Shown here: positions 35,842 to 47,300 of the stretch, piece after piece | Position numbering within the stretch: position 1 is the stretch's first letter | How the letters are laid out: each line of letters begins with the position of its first letter | From: Marisa cornuarietis | Lineage: Eukaryota > Mollusca > Gastropoda > Architaenioglossa > Ampullariidae | Direction of reading: 5' to 3' | Assembly: GCA_004794655.1 (NCBI GenBank) | Contig: SMMW01000147.1 | Location: 1,052,001-1,116,000 of the forward strand | Length of the DNA stretch: 64,000 nucleotides | Made by a program: the position numbers and the translations under genes | Notes under the pieces: model-generated | Told to the model about the DNA's origin: nothing | Database searches by the model: none | What the model saw: the letters and a program-made list of their open reading frames with translations, nothing else

Positions 35842-35912
35842 AGGGTTTGGGTTTGGGTTAGGGTTTATGGGTTTGGGTAGGGGTAGGGGTAGGGTTAAGG
35901 TTAAGGTTAGGT
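35842..35912 (+). repeat. Telomere-like degenerate GGGTTAG/GGGTTTG tract
   Basis: About 70 bp of mixed gggttt, gggttagg, ggtaggggt and ggttaaggtt units. TTAGGG is the usual telomere repeat of molluscs and most animals, so this could be a short interstitial telomere-like tract. It lies in the part of the right arm that has no left-arm partner. Confidence 0.6.
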
Positions 35913-36284
35913 AATATTGTAGTGAATTGAGCAGAGGACAAATGTTTAGGACTGGTCGAGTGACATTATGGTGATTGACATGGAGTTGTGTTAAATTATT
36001 GGCTGGTTTTAGTCATGTGATATTTGGTGCGGGGGAAACTTTGTTGATTTGATTTCATGTTAGCAGACGATAGAAAGTCGAGAGGATTGAAGATGGCAAG
36101 TGTGCATGGAAATTTGGGGAAAATTTGTGGTGCAATTGTGGATTTAAAAGAAAAGTTGAGAGGTGCACAGCCTGGAAAGTACAGCAGAAAGAAGTTTAGA
36201 ATGGATGGAGAAGTGACAAGGTTGTTTGTTTTGAGTGTAGTGGAAGACTCAGTGATGTGATAGATTTACGCAATTTTCGGGGGA

Positions 36285-36448
36285 GGACAAATTTTGTTTA
36301 TTTTTGTATATTATTTCTCGGAAAAATTGGAGTAAGGATTCGAAGAAGATGGAGCAGACGACATCAGGACAAATTTTGTTCATTTCTGGATATTATTTCT
36401 CGGAATAATTGGAGGAAGGATTCGAAGAAGATGAAGCAGACGATATTA
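36285..36448 (+). repeat. Tandem duplication, 82 bp x 2
   Basis: Copies at 36285-36366 and 36367-36448 both begin ggacaaattttgtt and contain ttatttctcgga and aaggattcgaagaagatg. They differ at a handful of positions. The short frame spanning them is a repeat product. Confidence 0.93.
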
Positions 36449-37360
36449 GGGTAGTTTAGCGAGGAGAGAGAGAGAGAGCAGAAGATGAGTGACGTAATAG
36501 TGAAGTCTTTATTTTGCATAGCTCCGCCTACAGGTAAGCCATTTTTGTTATGGCGTCGCGTTACCCCCCTATAAGAAAGCTGTTCCCAGAACTTGTGCTA
36601 GGGCGTAGCGGTGTGCTGCCCTTTCTGACTGTTTTTCCGTTATTGAATTAATACAGGTGTGTGTTGGGTGCACGTGGGTAAAGATATTTGTATATCATTT
36701 CTATCTTTTGTACGTGCTTCTTGCGTGGGTGTGATTTCATGTTAAGCAGTGTTAACGGAATTGTGATACTAGATTAACTGCTTTGTTCTTAAATTACTGG
36801 CATATTGCATTGATTTGATGGTTAATTTTGGGTTATTAATTGCTTGCAAAGGAGTCAGTTATTGATTTGATTTGCTTGTTTAATCTAGACATTGATTTTG
36901 ATAATTACTCGTGTCTCTTGAAGGGACGCTCTGCACCCAAGTGATCGCTTGTTAATCTTTTGGTGAGAATGCGCATGTCCGCGGGTGGTCCGTGACAAGT
37001 GGAAATATGAGCAGCTATGAAAGGACGATGCTTACCATCGAATGTGGCTTAATACGTCTCTATATTTGTCTCTCTATCCATCCGACCATCCGTCCTTCTG
37101 TTTCTCTCGTAGCCGATGTCGAAATTTGTGTAGGGTGTTCAGTCGCGACATGCCCCCTTTAAAATAGTTATGGGAGTTGAGAAAAAGTAGGTGACATTAT
37201 TACTTGATTATATAAATTTTATATAACTCTTAACGAGAAAAAAACACACATACCCGTCCATGCACACCCACCCCCATCACCGCCACTCCTCCCACACACA
37301 GCTAAAATGTGTTTTTATATATGTAAATTTGTGTTCTTAACAGCACATCATAGAGGTACT

Positions 37361-37405
37361 TGTCAAGTTGGAGATGTGCTTTATAAATCTTTTTATTATT
37401 ATTAA
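37361..37405 (+). mobile_element. Isolated L2/CR1-like 3' end
   Basis: ttgtcaagttggagatgtgc, then ctttataaatctttttattattatta. The box tgctttataaatct plus ATT tail parallels gcgctataaaatcttcac plus ATT tail of the L2-like element at 24354-24410 (minus). The upstream body is not recognisable, so this is probably a very short LINE 3' end or a SINE using the same tail. Confidence 0.4.
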
Positions 37406-37440
37406 ACGAACACATCACAAACACACCTACCTAAACATCT

Positions 37441-37454
37441 AGACGCACGCACGC

Positions 37455-37503
<49 letters not shown>

Positions 37504-37520
37504 TATATATATATATATAC
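37441..37520 (+). repeat. (CA)n followed by (AT)n microsatellite
   Basis: GCAC units pass into about 25 CA units and then (AT)n. A second AT run follows at about 37552-37568. Confidence 0.95.
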
Positions 37521-37678
37521 CATCATCATCGCATCAACACATCTCACACAAAAATATATATATATATACGGGTAGGAAAACGCAATTGTCTTCCATCTTT
37601 AACACTGATTTGTATGTAAATATGCTGTTTAACTTTTCGGTAGTCTAATCAATAATTTCTTTTTAAATCTCTCTATTC

Positions 37679-37805
37679 ACTATAAAGTAAGCAAATCAAT
37701 CATTTATCCACTTACTGATTATTTTGCTGTGCAGTAGGCAAATCAATCATTTCGGTATTAATCATTGGGCACTGTACAGTAGATAAATACCTCCTTTTAC
37801 TCTTA
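37679..37805 (+). repeat. Tandem units interrupted by a palindromic element
   Basis: Units begin cactataaagtaagcaaatc (37679), gctgtgcagtaggcaaatc (37725) and cactgtacagtagataaata (37770). A further cactgtacagtaaacaa lies at about 38245, immediately beyond the palindromic element, so the array was probably continuous before that element arrived. Confidence 0.65.
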
Positions 37806-38234
37806 AAGACCAACCTGAGTGGTTTGCGTTTTTCAGATATCGATTCATAAGGGATATAAAACTAACCTGTAAATTTTAGCCCCAAAACCCATCCGTTAAT
37901 TATCCGCTAGCAAAGTACGCGATCAACAGTTTGCATTTCTCGTGGTTCAGAAAAACTGCTACTTAAGCATGAGAATGCAGCCTTTCAACGTCCCAATAAT
38001 CCGAACTACCGCTCGTTTTCTCTCTCTGGTGTTGGCTGCTCCCAATGTTGTGAATGGTGCACTAGTGTGACGTAGTACACTATTTGTGGCGCTCGTTGAT
38101 CGCAGGTACGAATCGCGTACTTAGCTAACGGATAATTTTAACGGATGAGTTTTGGAGGCTAAAATTTACAGGTTAGTTTTATATCCCCTATGAACCGATA
38201 TCTGCAAAAAACGCAAACCATTCAGGTTGGTCTT
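37806..38234. mobile_element. Palindromic MITE-like element with ~120-bp terminal inverted repeats
   Basis: The left end (37806-37923) starts aagaccaacctgagtggttt and the right end (38112-38234) is its near-perfect reverse complement, ending aggttggtctt. Shared blocks include gggatataaaactaacctgt, aaattttagcc, catccgtta and aagtacgcgat. The 188-bp centre is unique and non-coding. Long near-identical ends, small size and absence of a transposase fit a non-autonomous DNA element. No obvious target-site duplication flanks it, so the superfamily is open. Confidence 0.85.
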
Positions 38235-38261
38235 CGATCCTCCAGCACTGTACAGTAAACA

Positions 38262-41100
38262 AGTTCGTAATGTCAGCTTCACTTGACACTGTGTCTTATT
38301 CAGAAGCAACAGTTAATCAAAAGGAAACAAGTGTGGGAGCAAAAACAAACATAAAACCATAGCGACCTTTACGGGTGTCCGTGGGCTTTGACACCTTGGA
38401 TGCGTATTGTACAATGTACACTGTAGCATTGCTAGGGACAAGACTTGGGGTGAGGGTGGTGGTGGTGGAATAATCTAAAGATAGGTTGTTTACAAAGTTG
38501 GAAGACAGAATGATGGAAAGGTCTATTGTTTTCTTGTCTTCAACCTTTCGCAGTGAAGGTAAGCATCTGTCTGGCCCTTTGTCAGCGCTCGCCTGCCGAA
38601 TGTCCAGATATAATGCATGGCACGCCGGTCTGTAGATACAAGATGAAAGGAAGAAAGTCGAGTCGGCCCCTTGACTTTTTTCCTTTTGTGTAGGTCAGCA
38701 CAACTTTTACGAGTTGAGGGGAGGGGAAGGGAACATTCTCTCTATATATATTATATGCAGCCACATTTACTTACACTTGTGGTTGCGCAATCAATAATTT
38801 CCTGCGAAGCCAACTTGACCACAGGTGCTTTGCTCTTGCCACATGACATAAAGCCCTTATAAGAAGGGGTTTAACCTGATGTATTTTACTGTAGCTGACA
38901 CCCCTTTTTCTTACCCCCCATTCTCGCTGCAAGTGTTTTTCTCCACAGCGGCGTTCTTCCTGCAGAAAGAAAATGCTAGAATTTCGCGCGGACCTGAAGG
39001 CTGCGTTCGGATCATCTGGAAAGTTTTGCGGGCTGTGGGTGACTGCTTTTTGAGTCAAGCAGTTTTGCATTGTTTTGTCAGTTCGCATTTATTAAAGCAG
39101 CGATACATGACAGCAAGCTTTTTCCAACCTTAAAAAATTCACTGCCTGGCTTAAAAACATATTTCATTAAAATTTTGCTCGCGGATAGAATTTGTAATTA
39201 TGATCATATTTTTCTAACAGCATGGGGACTTGGATACACCAACAATCAGACTGAGCAAAGAGACAACAGCAAGAGAGCAAAAAGACGACAGCAAGAGAGC
39301 AAAAGAAAGAACAAATAAACTTAAAGGCAATCCCAAGAGAAACTAAAAGCTGCTAGCAAGCACAGCGCTTAGTTTGTTACAAAACTTAGTTCTGATTTTT
39401 TCAAATTAGAAAAGAACAAATTGATTTACAGCTTAACTACTTACTTCGCTGGATATTGCAGCTTTTGCTATACTTTCTAGAATAAGTTAATGAGGTGTTG
39501 CCAAATTAACAAACCTACCTTGTCACGTAGGCAGGACCTTTTTTTAATCCCTTTTGAGAACTTTTCAAAGATGTGTATGTCGTGAAGATATTTTCCGACA
39601 GATTTAGTATTATATAAAGAATTGAAGCATCTTATTTGAAAACGATTCTCGAGTTAGCCTTCATTGAAAAGAACAAGAGCATATCGATAATTACGAGAAC
39701 AAGAGCATACAGATAATGCGGAATTTGTTTAGTAACATGAATACTGGTGTTGAGGAAGAACGTGTCCTCCGAGGATCCCTGGATCTTTTGCATCCACCCA
39801 CACACAATGCATTGATCAAACAGCGAAGACAGTTTGTCATCGGATAGGTTATCGCATCTTCGCTTGGCCCAGAATTAAGCGTTCAGATCAAACGTTGGCT
39901 TCTCGACCGCCCTTCATCACCATTAATGCAGAAGTTAACGCCTCAAGCAGCTGGTTCGTTTTAGGACCTCTGAAAAAACGAAGAAACGATAGGCGAAGCA
40001 TAATCTGCAAAAGCTGTCAAAAGTATTGCCCGCTACAACAACTTCTAGCTGAAAGGTGTTAGTCTTTATGGAAAAGGGAGGAAGGAAAAGACTTCACGCA
40101 ATACTGCCTACAATTTTGGAATACAACGTTCTATTGACTTCACGTATGTCCTGATGCGCCGTGTGGACTGAACACTAAGGGACTTAGTATCTTCTAAACA
40201 ATTTTTAGTAAAGATGACGAGGGAATTCAGATATCATGAGCACGTTCGGGGTGGTAAGATGGAGATGGACTCTTCTTCAGTGCTCGTCGAAGAAGCCACA
40301 GCAGGCAAGAAAAATGTTGTGCTTGTATTGTGTCGTAAGGTGGATGTACTACTAACGTGGTTTATGGCGCCAGGCAGGGAAGCGCTGCCTGGCTAATGTG
40401 ACTTTATGGTACACCGTGGTGATAATGTGACATTACGGTGCTATTTTACGGCTGTTCTGAATCGGACAAATGGCGGAGGCTTCAAACCTCTGTGTTGAGT
40501 GATGCTGGCAAATGTAGGCCAAATGTATTGACAAACAAGTAAAGACTTAGCATGTTGACCAAAGTTCAAATGTCCGGAACGTTTGCCTCAACACCATTGG
40601 TTTTAAGGCCATGACCCACAGCTTTGCCAAACTCGATCAAACTTTCAACGATATATGTCAGGTTAATGGGATTTTTTAAACACTACACTGCTGTCTTACT
40701 GTGATATACATTCGTTAGCAAAGAAAATGCTTTCAATACTAATTGTCTCATTTTTCGGAGTTTTGAGTACTCTCTCTCTCTTTTTGTGCTTTAGTGATTT
40801 ACTTCTCAGGAGAATGTGACGAAAAAGAGATCTGTTCGTTAAACTGTTCTTAAGGAATGCCATACAGCACCTTAGCGGTTAACAAATTTAAAATTAATCG
40901 GTACTTTAAGGTTCTTGGGACTTTCCCAGGAGAGGATGTCTCTTTCTCTTATGATTCTGTTGGTACCTTAATAATGATCCACGGTCACGTGTTTCTTTTT
41001 CTTTTCGTATAATCGATAGCACGTGAGGTGTTTCATCACACTAGGGGTGTGACGATCAAAATAATTGCCTTCAAATTGCCAAATATAACGACGAATTGAA
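38262..41100. other. Stretch without a recognised gene
   Basis: Several short frames lie around 38771-39318 and 40214-40396, none with a domain. A perfect 9-bp stem with a 7-base loop (gccaggcag/ctgcctggc, 40369-40393) was noted. Confidence 0.55.
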
Positions 41101-41117
41101 TTGTATTTGTCGTCAGC

Positions 41118-41168
41118 GTGCGTGCGCGTGTGTGCGCGTGTGTGCGCGTGCGTGTGTGTGAGTGTGTG
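41118..41168 (+). repeat. (GT/GC)n microsatellite
   Basis: Alternating GTGC/GTGT units. The overlapping minus-strand His/Thr/Arg-rich frames are artefacts of it. Confidence 0.95.
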
Positions 41169-43213
41169 AACGAGAGAGAATTATGCTCCGCGTTCGCTCG
41201 TTTATATGCTCGCAATCTTGTGATTTGTCGGTGAAAGGCAGACACGTGAAACGAAGCCCTAAACGTGGAAGAAAGCATTGCACCAGCTCCACCCCTACCC
41301 CCTTCCCCAGCCCAAGCTTATAAGCAGTTAATGGACATTCATTCATTCATTTGTTCATTTACGCCTGGGTCAGCTCTGTTCATCCATACATTATCTCCGC
41401 CCTTTCTCACTCAAACCCTCTAACCCACTCAGGTCAGAGTTTGAATCGTCCCTTTTCCGCCATTCTCCTGAACAAGACAGCAAGCGTATACAGGAGTCAT
41501 CAAAATCTCATCAACATTATTTTATGTATTTTTCCTCCGATTGCCATCCTCTATGCGGCTGTGCTTGAGGACATTGCAAAAGTGTTAGTAGACGAGAGTC
41601 CCAGTAAGACTAAAGTTCAAGGAAGCCCTTATACATTTCGACATTCCTCATGAGGCTTCGAGTACCAATCTCCCCTGAAGTCGTGTACTTTGTTACTTTT
41701 GCAGTCCTACAATCTTAGACGAAGGTGGTTTTGTTTTATTTTGTCGTGGCATGGATCTGAAGAAATAAAGTACACAAGTTCACCGGTGATTGGGAAGCCT
41801 TATGGGAGATGTCGGTGAACATCACTTCAGTCCGAAGAGCAGATGACTTTGCCAGCTGTGTGATCGATTAGCATCTTACGGGACCAAAGTGATTTATTTA
41901 CGAATAACGGGAATAACAAGACGTTTTGAGAACGGCAGGCTGGTGAGTGTTAAAGTACAAGGATGTCTGGGTCATAGATAGTCGATGGTTAACGTTAGGG
42001 ATTTTTAAAACGAACAATAGGACAAAAATTAAATTGCAAGAATGCTCACATCTTGTATGGAGTGAAAAACCTGAGATTGCAGCTAACCTTTTATGTTTTT
42101 GAGTCAGAGACATCAGAAAAGAGTACATGTATAACTCTAAGATTTGTCTCCCCTACATAAAAGGCTGCCGTCTTACGTATAAAATAAAATGAAAACAAGC
42201 GACATGTGTAAAGAGAGAGCTTCCGCTTAGACAATGGAATTTCTTTCTATATCATTCGATAATATCGAGCTCTCGCTAATCACTTTGGGAGAAAAATTTC
42301 TCTCCTCTCTCTCCCCCTCTGGGAATGAACTGTGTTTACAGCCTGTGCGGTCGCTGCTTTTCTGTACTCCACTTCAATTTTTTTTATAACTACAGTTTCA
42401 TTGTAATCTGAATATTAGTTGGACGGTTACTAGTGTCACATAACATGCCTTCGGACAACTTTGTTTTTCAGAAAGTTTGTGGATGTTTTATGCCCATATT
42501 TGTCGCATTCATGCTCAAGAGAGCTATTCTGAGGTTGTCTGTGCGTGTCGCCATGATTACGCTCAAGTCTCGAACCGACGGTGCGGTTCTTGGTTTGTTG
42601 AAGATTCTGAGAGCCTTGTGATGACATTTCTGAAGGAAAAGTTAGAATTACTGGACAATAATCAGTTCGATCGTTTACAGAGACTTAATAGCTAGAAAGA
42701 CTCGCCCATCATCGTTCGATTCACATTTTCCGAAGACAAAGTGAGCATCTTGAAATCAAATTCTCAGTTAAAGGGATCTCTTTTTTTTATCAGAAAATAC
42801 TTTTCGTCGCATGTGCGTGCCACGAGGAAATTGTTAAGTCCAAATATAAAGAAAACAAGAATTGAAGGTGAAAAAAAAGGTAAAGATGGTGTTTGATCAT
42901 TTGTGTGTTGATGGTAAGAGATGTCTCGCTGATAATAATGATGCTTCTGTCGAAATAAGATAGAGATTTGGTCGCCCTGTTCTATAATACCAGATCTTTG
43001 TAAATTATTCTACTTCTTATAATGACGGCCAAAACGAGTCTAGTTCGCCTGGAGTGGTTCACGAGACGTGCGATGTTGTTTACGAGTGTGAGGGCAATAA
43101 AACTCCTGAGGTCAAACAAAAGTTAGCTGGAGTTCCATGTCTTGTTCGTGAGAACAGAGGAAATGGTGATGAACATGCTGCAGACACTAGTAATGTTTCC
43201 TTTTTTACAATGA
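41169..43213. other. Stretch without a recognised gene
   Basis: A plus-strand frame of about 74 codons (42474-42695) follows an acceptor-like ttgtttttcag ending at 42470. It has no recognised domain and ends at a stop. It may be part of the LINE that follows or unrelated. Confidence 0.45.
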
Positions 43214-43650
43214 AATGTGTGCGGGTTGCAAGGTAAACAGAAGGAAAATGAAGTTTTGTCTTTTGTAATGTCATTTGACTTTATTTGTCTTGTATAAACA
43301 TTTATGGAAGACGTTACTTCCAGTCTTTTCTAGCTATTCATGTTTTCATAAACCTTCTGTTAGATTTACCAATCATGGTCGTCGTCTAGGCGGTTTATTA
43401 TGTTTAATCAGTAATAACCTGTTACCGTATATCACCAGAGGTGACACGTTTTCATAATTTGATGGTTTTCCGAATTGCTAAAAATCTATTTGATCTTGAC
43501 AAAGATATTTTACGGCTGTGCTTATGTACCACCTGAAGGTGCTCCTTCCTACTCGTACTTCGAAGTTAATAATGGAATTTACAGTATCGACGAATGCTTG
43601 GAGTGCGTGGGGGGTGTGTATGTTATTCTAGGCGAGCTTAATGTGCTGTA
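43214..43650 (+). pseudogene. LINE APE-type endonuclease fragment, catalytic Glu codon lost
   Basis: Plus-strand blocks in order: NVCGLQGKQKENEVLSFVM (43214 on), FDFICLV then a TAA then TF (43280-43300), a shifted HGRRLGGLLCLISNNLLPYI (43372-43432), GCAYVPPEGAPSYSYFEV (about 43515-43568) and VYVILGELN (43617-43643). These match the N, E, GRR-GG, YVPPEGS-Y and GDLN landmarks of LINE endonucleases of the kind expected upstream of the host LINE RT at 29 kb. The stop at 43295-43297 falls where the conserved catalytic glutamate of LVET sits. No RT follows. Confidence 0.75.
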
Positions 43651-44291
43651 ATTAACAGACTAAAAGCGAACCGACAGTAAATAATGCCAGAAACACAAAC
43701 ATCAGCAAACAAATGACAATATATCAAATACGAAAAAGTACATGGGTGAAGATGAAGAACGGAGTAGTAAGCGTATTAATCTGCTTGATTATGAAAGTAG
43801 TTTCTAGGTGGTGTTTTTTCAGGCCGGAATTTACAACTTCGAAAGCAGACAATAGCACAGTGTGGCAATCTTGTGATCAATGCGAGCTCCAACTGGCAAC
43901 TAGTGAACCTCACAGGGGGAATAAGAATGGTCTTCTTTTAGCCTACGAACTACAATATGAGCGGCATTATTTTGAGCCCTTTGAAGTTTTCCAGTAATCA
44001 GATTAAAACCACACAACCAAAATACTAAAGAAAAAATTCAAAGTTGTAACTTGTAAGGGGAATTAATCTTAACATTTAGAGTTTGGAGCTTGCCCACATG
44101 GTTTACTTAATGGTATTCAAACTTTTTTAAAGATACCAAGGAAACTTGTACTTAATAAATGCCTTAATACAAAAATAGTTAACTAAAATGGTTTCAGATA
44201 AAGATTCTTCATAGAATTTTACCAGTTAGTAGATTCTTATTCACAAAAAATTATTAACTCTCCAAACTGTTCTGTTTTGTTGAGGAACCCT
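43651..44291. other. Stretch without a recognised gene
   Basis: No RT continuation of the endonuclease fragment was found. AT-rich sequence. Confidence 0.5.
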
Positions 44292-44376
44292 AATAGTGCT
44301 AGTCATGAACACCAATAGTACAAGCTGTGAACACAAATAGCACAAGCTGTGAACACCAGCAGTACAAGTCGTGAGG
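44292..44376 (+). repeat. Tandem repeat, 22 bp x ~4
   Basis: Units like aatagtacaagctgtgaacac at 44292, 44314, 44336 and 44358. The last unit is partial. Confidence 0.85.
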
Positions 44377-47300
44377 TTTTCTTTGTTTCTTTCACCCTTT
44401 TACTTTCCCCAACCGACCCAATTCTGCTATTTCCTTCTTCTCCTTTTGTCTCTCTATGCGTAATATAAAGCGGTTAGAAAAGTGAAGAGTACTTTAAATG
44501 GGGTGCAACATATTCAACACTCTATAAATGCCTTGCTTTCAGTGAATAAAATGAGTATAAAACGATTAAACTCTGTATAAATGATTAATTGCAGTAAATG
44601 GCATAGCTGGGGAAAAAGCCGAGAGTTCCACTCAACAACAGTGCACGTTGCTAATAAAGTTGCATAAACTTCTTAAAATGAAAATACTGGTTTAACTCAC
44701 TTAGCCCTCACACATTTAACCGATACTGTTCGCCATGCTTACCCTGCAATGCGTGTTCTACAAAGCATGCACAAAAAACTGTAGGTTTACATAGATGTAA
44801 ATAATTTATATCATTTGTATAAAATCAAGTTGCATATATATATATATATACAAGCTGTTATTTACACACACATTTCTGCGATATACATTTATATGTGATC
44901 TATGAATAACTGTCTCAGTATGGAAATAGATCGACATTAGCAATGCAAGCGGCATTACTCTGATAAAGGAACCGCAAGAGTTGTCTGGTTTTTTTGAAGG
45001 ACCGGCGACCATAACGAAGCTCTGTCGGCAAAGAGATACACAGAGATAGATTGTCCTTTAAAGGCAATACGAGATAAACTTCTGGGATCACGAACGCCTC
45101 CGTATTCCAAAGGCCTCATTCTCCACCCTTGGATTAGGTTGCTTCCACCGCTTTTCTCAATTCTTTTGGACGCTGGCAGCCTTGCGGGTGATTTGATCTT
45201 ACTTCCGACGACCTTGGCTTGTCTCCCCTGAAGTCCGCGATCCAGTGCCAGAGGGTGAATGGTTACAGAGGGGAATACGTGTGTTCAACCTGCTTCCCAA
45301 GAAAAGACTCTTTTTCTGTTTTTTTATGGGGGGGGGAGTGGATGGGCGTGATGGAGGTAGAGGTGAAGGTGGGTGTAGATCAGGCGAAACGTCTCCTTTT
45401 AGATACGTTCAGTGCATGATAGCAAAATTCGTGCCGGTTGGAGAAAGATGGCCATAGGGTGAAAGGCCAGAGAGTAATTATTTCGGCGTTCTGCCAACGT
45501 TATCAAAATCGGGGTGAATAAGGCGACAAGACAGAGAATCCTTCGATAAATCTGAAACAAACATTTATACTTGCCTCCGCGACTGGCAGTTTATCTTTTA
45601 CACTCTCTAATGTGTCAGTTTCATGTCTGAAATTTGTGATATTGTGGCAATATTAACGTTGGCAGGTCTTGAACACCTTGCCTAGTGCACGGGCAAATTC
45701 AAAAAAGACTTCTTGGAATGACATTGACAAAACGTTTTCATACCGCTGACCAGAGGCAACTACCCAGTGTAAATACAGAGCCAAAAGCCAGTGCAAACGA
45801 ATAAGGGCTACCGGCTAGTCTAAGCAGCTAAGAACTACCAGCCTGAGTAAGTACGACAGAGTCATTAGTCAGTTTCATCAAAGAGTTACCAGCTAGTTCA
45901 AATATATCAAAGGAAATAAAGCCAACTAATCAGCAGTTCTAGTATCTTGTCACGGCATCAAACTTGTGTCTCATGAATACAGCTATAAAACGGGAGTGTA
46001 GCCCTATTATCGTGACGTTACTTTACCATGCAGGGCTAACTCGTTTGCCTCCAAATGCAAAAACATAATGACTTTAAAATACAAGTTCTAATCTTCTGTT
46101 CACTTCATCTCTGTCCGTTATTGTCAAAGAATATAGCACCTGATCACCTGTTATATGGTGGCGCTCAGTAACGCCAATGATGCAAACTGATGACATTTAT
46201 TCTCAGATGCTCACACCTGGGGCTTGCATTTTTATCAGCCGCTGATATATTAGAATTTTTCGTTACGTCTACAAGGGAGATAATAGGCCAGAAGCCAGTC
46301 GCAGATTACGTTTCTTAAACAAAAATGTTCTGAAGAATTTTAAAACAATTTTCGCTTTGATGCGTTACACGAGCGCATAACATTTTATATGTTGCTTACT
46401 TTTCTAAATTTAAAAACTGGCTGAAACAAGGTTCCTCGAGGGCACTGTCAGCTTCAGAGAACAACTCGAGGTGTTTACAGCAATCATCAAGGCTGTCGCA
46501 GTCAGGGTTTAGGGAAGAATTTGAAATGTTTTCAAGTAAACACAAGACCTCATGATGAACTATTTCAGTGGTTTAGATTTCGAAAAAACGATGCAGCCAG
46601 AATTATTTGCTTTGCTAACAGTTTTGTAATTTTGCTTGTAAGCTGTTGAAAAGTATATTAAATTTATTCCCCGTTCAAAAATCTGCTTAGACTGCACTGC
46701 CAATTAACCCTATATTCTCAATTATTCCTCAGATCATCTAGTTAGGTTTTAAATTTATTTTTATTTTATTTTATTGAGTTACACATTTTTTTTGTTATTT
46801 ACTTCTCTCGTTTGCTCTGTTTCTTCTCATTACGAGAGGCGTATGCAATAGTACCACGTCTCATCTGCATTTAGTGTGTTTCACAAACATTGGTCGCTAG
46901 TATCTCTGCCTCAATCGGGAAAAGTATCTACAACGAGAAGCTATGCAGAAGGAATTTCTTGGTATCAGTTTTGCTTGTTTAATTATACTCCTCAACTTTT
47001 CAAAAAAATTGTTGAATTCTCAAAATTTTCCCTCCACGTCCATGCAATTTATTTAACTGACAAGATGTTATCGGAGAATTAGATTTGTAACCAGATTTTT
47101 GTAGCAGTACATGAAGCACCTAAAGTTTCCAACGCAATAATAAAAGTCTACTCTGCATTCTTCTGATTTAAAGGTCTTGGGTCCAGGATATATCCCCCGT
47201 CAGACATAAATCAGATTAAATGTTTCAGTAATGTTCCACACTAAATTTCTTGATTTAGAATTGTTGATATTTGTATAATTGTAATAAGAAAAGGGTTTGA

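Larger units (their letters stand above)
30717..36974. repeat. Long inverted repeat, ~6.3 kb end to end
   Basis: The left arm (about 30717-32140) matches the reverse complement of the right arm (about 34830-36974) in the same order over many blocks. Anchor pairs are 30742-30756 with 36940-36953, 30774-30784 with 36922-36932, the gccctag block near 31182 with 36600, gccacggtgtt (near 31268) with its complement (near 35548), and a perfect 25-bp pair 31974-31998 with 34952-34976. The right arm has about 0.9 kb (35650-36580) with no counterpart on the left. Either this is one element with very long terminal inverted repeats (foldback-like) or two copies of one repeat inserted in opposite orientations. 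No transposase was found. Confidence 0.82.

Noticed and set aside
38555..38565. Acceptor and donor near 38556-38562 (ttcgcag|tgaag|gtaagc)
   Set aside because: The implied exon would be only five bases long.
40369..40393. Perfect 9-bp stem with 7-base loop as a possible small RNA or terminator
   Set aside because: It is too short for a microRNA precursor, and nothing else around it supports a function.
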